From: Blastocatellia bacterium
GTDB taxonomy: Bacteria; Acidobacteriota; Blastocatellia; Pyrinomonadales; Pyrinomonadaceae
Direction: 5' to 3'
DNA length: 17,496 nt
Assembly: GCA_013695195.1 (NCBI GenBank)
Contig: JACDAY010000003.1
Span: 1-17,496 of the forward strand
The notes below the pieces were generated by a model. It worked only from the letters and a program-made list of their open reading frames with translations, was not told where the DNA came from and did not search any database. The translations under genes were made by a program, and so were the position numbers. Below, one piece after another: positions 14,701-17,496 of the stretch (positions are counted from its first letter, which is position 1; each line of letters opens with the position of its first letter).

Positions 14701-14813
14701 GTATCTGAAATGCTCCGGGAGCTTCGTGTGGAATACACGTCAGCATTCCCGCCAAAAGCAGGCGCATTCCCGGACATTGAAATATCTCTGGCCGCAGGCA
14801 TCTCTTTATTCAT
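11712..14813 (-). CDS. Sigma-54-dependent transcriptional activator with TPR and GAF-like sensor regions
   Basis: This 1033-residue protein activates RNA polymerase holding sigma-54 by ATP-driven remodelling at enhancer-bound sites. Residues of about 40-520 form helical TPR-type repeats (for example YNNLGINLTLIGEWTKADAV, LDSLGELKILRGEFEEA). About 545-690 looks GAF-like. The AAA+ domain follows with Walker A GESGTGKE (728-735), the sigma-54 contact loop GAFTGA (775-780), Walker B GGTLFLDEIGDLP, arginine fingers in FREDLYYRLN, and the sensor-2 region NWEGNVRQL. The last 50 residues are a Fis-type helix-turn-helix, ending NISRAANELGLTRRGLYLKL. No receiver domain is present, so it is not a standard two-component partner; TPR/GAF input suggests control by a protein partner or small ligand. 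The ATG at 14813 has no clear ribosome site. It stands alone, convergent with the desulfurase and divergent from the glycosidase. I see no -24/-12 site upstream of either neighbour. Confidence 0.95.
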   Translation of the reverse strand: MNKEMPAARDISMSGNAPAFGGNADVYSTRSSRSISDTKIDKIFSDVGQKLRDGLSNEAEYVLVKAVENYGHSPDNLANLKRLLSFTLETVGRYKESLEAVRPFEDEDNLKRLRTETQVRVTTQLAIAYNNLTDQPKAVTLLKETLDKAQENDLGLLCGSIEIALARVYRKLNEYPISRGYAEKSLGNFREYGNWLGMAEAYREIALSYHHEGIAEKSLEYFELGIQIIGDQSAPFMLGKLYTDMSGAYWFLRRPLDGIACLEKSIEFFERTEHVLNSVIAYNNLGINLTLIGEWTKADAVIKRALDLAVKSNHVHVAGILDSLGELKILRGEFEEAQEFLEKAILFARERKREWYEVQALRNLARCFLARGKFSSAIETARETIELSGRIGDKHFANMAGLVLAESYLHEGGPAECENYLKVIEDGDPGSDFFVLGNIQRIRGLAALEDDDEQLAVHHFNRSLTIFEAAGDLYHTALLHYLIGGNLPVVQRRRAIKHLTSAREIFAKLEITTLTDSVDEKIGTLESSAAELKTSEDRMSNSVVSQLLMVRLAEATASRELLFRELVAVLQQESQVKKIIIAQPDDRNQLQPFITHGYLPGESSELVAKFDAAQHKGQEKTFSRTKNLAILPLRTSNAPPAFLLIYPQAGAVLNDDSSLQPLLRVVELGLDVISLRERDRSTPAEQEASPYTSSSLMPGFIHSSPAMTALVEEVYKIRSSDVTVLVTGESGTGKELVARAIHTTSNRKDKIFVPFNCTAVPKEMAEGHLFGHRRGAFTGAMTDSPGMIRAADGGTLFLDEIGDLPLDVQPKLLRFLQEGEVQPIGEKRPIKVDVRVIAATNMPLEEKVANGSFREDLYYRLNVVRLRVPPLRERRSEIPPIVNYYINHYSARFNKREIKFTPQTVDLLMLCNWEGNVRQLCNEVQRIIARAEDNELVTPAHLSPDLKRAARPLTTFGDNPKVKPIASFESSFSFNTAITSGTLENAVCDLETRMIQGCLARHNWNISRAANELGLTRRGLYLKLARYGIEKAA

Positions 14814-15144
14814 TAAAAGTACGCGGGATAAACAGCGAATAGGAGCCTGGTTTCAGCAACAAGCTCGGAAAAAACCGCTCAAATTGAATACTTGGTAATC
14901 AGCGCTCCTGCAATGTATCAAAAAAAAATGCGTATGTCTATTATTTCTTTTACAGGAAAATCGTAATCGTTGGACGAACCCGCGCAAGTTATGACATTCT
15001 TTTACACATTTAAGGTTTATGGGGACTTTTCTTGTGGCCTTTGTGTCTTCGCTTTCGTGGCCTTTGTGTCAAACTTTCATTTAATCACAAAGAACACAAA
15101 GTCTTTCACAAAGTCCGCAAATAGAAATTAGGATGACATCAATT
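14814..15144. other. Divergent intergenic region activator / glycosidase
   Basis: This 331-bp gap separates divergent genes. The activator-side half (14814-15000) is AT-rich and includes an A9 run near 14921; I see no confident promoter or GG-N10-GC sigma-54 site. The glycosidase-side half is mostly the CTTTGTG repeat element at 15034-15113. AGGA at 15130-15133, 11 nt before the ATG at 15145, is the likely ribosome site. Confidence 0.5.
15034..15113. repeat. CTTTGTG direct and inverted repeat element
   Basis: A perfect 14-bp direct repeat, GTGGCCTTTGTGTC, occurs at 15034-15047 and 15057-15070. It is followed by three inverted CACAAAG copies at 15086-15092, 15095-15101 and 15107-15113. The set can fold into alternative stem-loops just upstream of the glycosidase gene. 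It resembles dispersed intergenic repeats; copy number cannot be judged from this window. Confidence 0.7.
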
Positions 15145-17496
15145 ATGGCGAAGCGTCCATTTACCGCTGAAGCAAAACGTCTGGAACAGGCGACGCAAAA
15201 GACTGTCGATTGGAAGCTTTGGGGCAGTTACGTCAGCGACCGCGCATGGGGAACCGTGCGCGAGGATTATTCGGCTGACGGCTCGGCGTGGGATTATTTT
15301 CCGTTCGAGCATTCGCATCTGCGTGCTTATCGATGGAATGAAGACGGCATCGCCGGCATATGTGACCGCAAGCAGAATATTTGCTTTGCACTGTCGCTTT
15401 GGAACGGGCAGGACTCGATCCTGAAGCAGCGTCTGTTCGGGCTTGCGGGGCCAAAAGGGAACCATGGCGAAGACGTCAAGGAGTATTATTATTACCTCGA
15501 CAATACGCCGACTCATTCCTACATGAAGTTTCTCTACAAGTACCCTCAAGCCGCGTTTCCGTATGAAAATCTGTATCAAGAGAACGGCGGACGGGATAAA
15601 TCCCATCCCGAATACGAGCTGATCGATACAGGAGTTTTTGACGATGACAAGTACTTCGATGTTTTCGTGGAATATGCAAAAGCCGATGCCGAGGACATAT
15701 GTATAAAGATCACCGCCATTAACCGGAGCGAAACTGCGGCACCGATTCATATTTTGCCGACCGTCTGGTTTCGCAATACGTGGTCCTGGGCAGAGAACAG
15801 CAAAAAACCGCTTTTACAAATGGCTGAGTGCGACATCAAGGGTCTTTCGGCCATACAAATCAAAAATGCCAATGCGGAAGTTTATAGGCTGCTTTGCGAG
15901 GGTACCGGCGAATTGCTGTTTGACGAGAATGAAACGAACTATAAGCGGCTTTACGGCGGCGAAAATAAATCAGTATACGCAAAAGACGGCATTAATGATT
16001 TTGTCGTCCACAATAACAAAGAAGGGGTGAGCCCGCTTTTATCGGGTACAAAAGCAGCGGCTCGTTACAAATTGTCACTTCCTCCAAAAAGCGCGGAAAC
16101 GATCTATTTGCGATTCAGCCGGCAAAACGCGACCGATAAAAATTCCTTTTCTTCCAAAACCGACTTCAAAAAACAATGCGAAAAAATCTTTGTTAAAAGA
16201 ATAAACGAAGCTGACGATTTTTATGCGACCGTAATTCCTCCGAATCTGACCGACGACGCAAAAAACATTATGCGGCAGGCGTTTGCCGGAATGTTGTGGT
16301 CAAAGCAGTACTTTCATTACGAGGTTGAGAATTGGCTCGAAGGCGATCCTGCGTTTCCGCCGCCGCCGAATCAGCGGGTTTCGGGCAGAAATTCCGATTG
16401 GAAACACCTTTACAACGACGACATTATTTCGATGCCGGACAAATGGGAATATCCATGGTACGCATCCTGGGACCTCGCTTTTCACTGCATTCCGATTGCT
16501 TTGATTGACCCCGAGCTCGCCAAGCGGCAGCTAATTCTGCTATTACGCGAATGGTATATGCACCCGAACGGGCAGATCCCCGCTTACGAATGGGCTTTCG
16601 GCGACGTCAATCCGCCGGTTCACGCCTGGGCCGCGCTTCGAGTTTACAAAATTGAAGAAAAGCGCAAAGGCGTAGGTGACCGGTCATTTTTGGAGAAGGT
16701 ATTTCATAAACTTTTACTGAATTTTACATGGTGGGTGAATCGAAAAGATGAAGAAGGAAATAACGTATTTTCGGGGGGATTTTTAGGGCTGGACAACATC
16801 GGCGTATTCGACCGCAGCGAACAACTGCCCAATGGCGGCCATCTCGAACAGTCTGACGGCACAAGCTGGATGGCGATGTTTTGCCTGAACATGCTGGCAA
16901 TAGCTCTTGAGTTAGCAGAAGAAGACAAGGTTTACGAAGACGTGGCTAGTAAATTTTTCGAGCATTTTGTTTATATTTCAGATGCGATGAACAATGTCGG
17001 CAACGACGACACCAAGCTTTGGAATGAAGATGACGGATTTTACTACGATGCAATGCATATCGACGGGCAGCAATTTCCTATAAAGCTGCGGTCAATGGTT
17101 GGGCTGATACCGCTTTTTGCGGTCGAATCCCTGGAGCCGGATTGGCTCGAAAAACTGCCCGATTTTCGCCGCCGCACGGAGTGGTTTTTGAAAAACCGGC
17201 CGGATTTGACCGACGATATCGCCTGCATGCAGAGTCCGGGAGTTAAAAACCGGCGGCTTCTTGCATTAGTAAATGAGAGCCGATTGCGGCGGGTATTGAC
17301 GACAATGCTTTCCGAAGACGAATTTCTTTCCGATTACGGAATTCGTTCTATGTCATTATTTCATAAAGACTGTCCCTATTTTCTGATGTTCGGCGATACA
17401 GAGTATCGGGTAAAATATGAGCCTGGCGAATCCCGCAGCGGTATGTTCGGCGGCAACTCCAATTGGCGCGGGCCGATCTGGTTTCCCGTTAATTTT
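15145..17496 (+). CDS. GH63 / MGH1-like glycoside hydrolase (glucosidase), 3' end beyond window
   Basis: The frame is open from 15145 to the window edge, giving 784 residues; relatives are roughly 880-900, so about 100 are missing. It resembles bacterial proteins annotated as glucosidase or mannosylglycerate-hydrolase-like GH63, inverting enzymes with an (alpha/alpha)6 barrel. The N-terminal part holds YVSDRAWGTVREDYSADGSA, ICDRKQNICFALSLWNG and GNHGEDVKEYYYYLD, typical of this subgroup. The barrel holds KWEYPWYASWDLAFHC, where D443 is the probable general acid, and HLEQSDGTSWMA. The sequence stops at NSNWRGPIWFPVNF, near where the catalytic base Glu is expected, so that residue is likely beyond the edge. 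No signal peptide is seen, so it is probably cytoplasmic, acting on an alpha-glucoside or a compatible solute such as glucosyl- or mannosylglycerate. An in-frame ATG at 15133 is an alternative start; I prefer 15145 for its AGGA. Confidence 0.88.
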   Translation, partial: MAKRPFTAEAKRLEQATQKTVDWKLWGSYVSDRAWGTVREDYSADGSAWDYFPFEHSHLRAYRWNEDGIAGICDRKQNICFALSLWNGQDSILKQRLFGLAGPKGNHGEDVKEYYYYLDNTPTHSYMKFLYKYPQAAFPYENLYQENGGRDKSHPEYELIDTGVFDDDKYFDVFVEYAKADAEDICIKITAINRSETAAPIHILPTVWFRNTWSWAENSKKPLLQMAECDIKGLSAIQIKNANAEVYRLLCEGTGELLFDENETNYKRLYGGENKSVYAKDGINDFVVHNNKEGVSPLLSGTKAAARYKLSLPPKSAETIYLRFSRQNATDKNSFSSKTDFKKQCEKIFVKRINEADDFYATVIPPNLTDDAKNIMRQAFAGMLWSKQYFHYEVENWLEGDPAFPPPPNQRVSGRNSDWKHLYNDDIISMPDKWEYPWYASWDLAFHCIPIALIDPELAKRQLILLLREWYMHPNGQIPAYEWAFGDVNPPVHAWAALRVYKIEEKRKGVGDRSFLEKVFHKLLLNFTWWVNRKDEEGNNVFSGGFLGLDNIGVFDRSEQLPNGGHLEQSDGTSWMAMFCLNMLAIALELAEEDKVYEDVASKFFEHFVYISDAMNNVGNDDTKLWNEDDGFYYDAMHIDGQQFPIKLRSMVGLIPLFAVESLEPDWLEKLPDFRRRTEWFLKNRPDLTDDIACMQSPGVKNRRLLALVNESRLRRVLTTMLSEDEFLSDYGIRSMSLFHKDCPYFLMFGDTEYRVKYEPGESRSGMFGGNSNWRGPIWFPVNF

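Noticed and set aside
15139..15750. 203-codon minus-strand frame antisense to the glycosidase
   Set aside because: The plus frame encodes conserved GH63 sequence across the whole interval; the antisense frame shows no family features.

Overview
The window is a piece of a bacterial chromosome with moderate GC and ten recognisable protein genes. Two of them run off the ends: a bactofilin at the left edge and a glycoside hydrolase at the right edge. I see no rRNA, tRNA, CRISPR array, transposase or phage gene. The gene mix (FHA-GAF-class III cyclase beside an MreB-type protein, a TPR/GAF sigma-54 activator, an MGH1-like GH63 enzyme) and the many short palindromic intergenic repeats suggest an Acidobacteriota-like organism, perhaps Blastocatellia/Pyrinomonadaceae. 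That assignment is inference from gene content only.

Layout. Positions 1-639 (-) encode a partial bactofilin. It diverges, across a repeat-bearing 477-bp gap, from ttcA (1117-2043, +), the tRNA 2-thiocytidine synthetase, which is followed by a small alpha/beta hydrolase (2149-2862, +). From 10153 back to 2960 there is an all-minus-strand block, in transcription order: FHA-GAF-adenylate cyclase, MreB-like actin homologue, a strong intrinsic terminator, M50 site-2-protease with CBS region, CDF cation transporter, CdaA diadenylate cyclase and CdaR regulator. A cysteine desulfurase (10212-11357, +) diverges from the cyclase. It converges, across an AT-rich hairpin-bearing gap, on a 1033-residue TPR-GAF-sigma-54 activator (11712-14813, -). 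A GH63/MGH1-like glycosidase starts at about 15145 (+) and leaves the window.

How the genes may work together. Two nucleotide second-messenger systems lie side by side: c-di-AMP (CdaA/CdaR, preceded by a metal-ion exporter) and a probable cAMP cyclase with phosphopeptide-binding (FHA) and ligand-binding (GAF) domains, placed directly upstream of an actin-like cytoskeleton gene. With the bactofilin and the intramembrane protease, the left two-thirds reads as an envelope, shape and signalling neighbourhood. ttcA and the cysteine desulfurase are connected by biochemistry (sulfur for tRNA thiolation) but are 8 kb apart.

The most striking non-coding feature is that many intergenic gaps carry a different short inverted or tandem repeat: CCTGTTTGTAGA-type cassettes, a GAGCGGG/CCCTTCC pair, a 22-nt inverted pair before cdaR, heptamer tandems before cdaA, a 140-bp inverted element after the protease gene, a 13/14-bp tandem in the cyclase/desulfurase gap, and CTTTGTG repeats before the glycosidase. 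Several reach into gene ends and affect which start or stop looks right.
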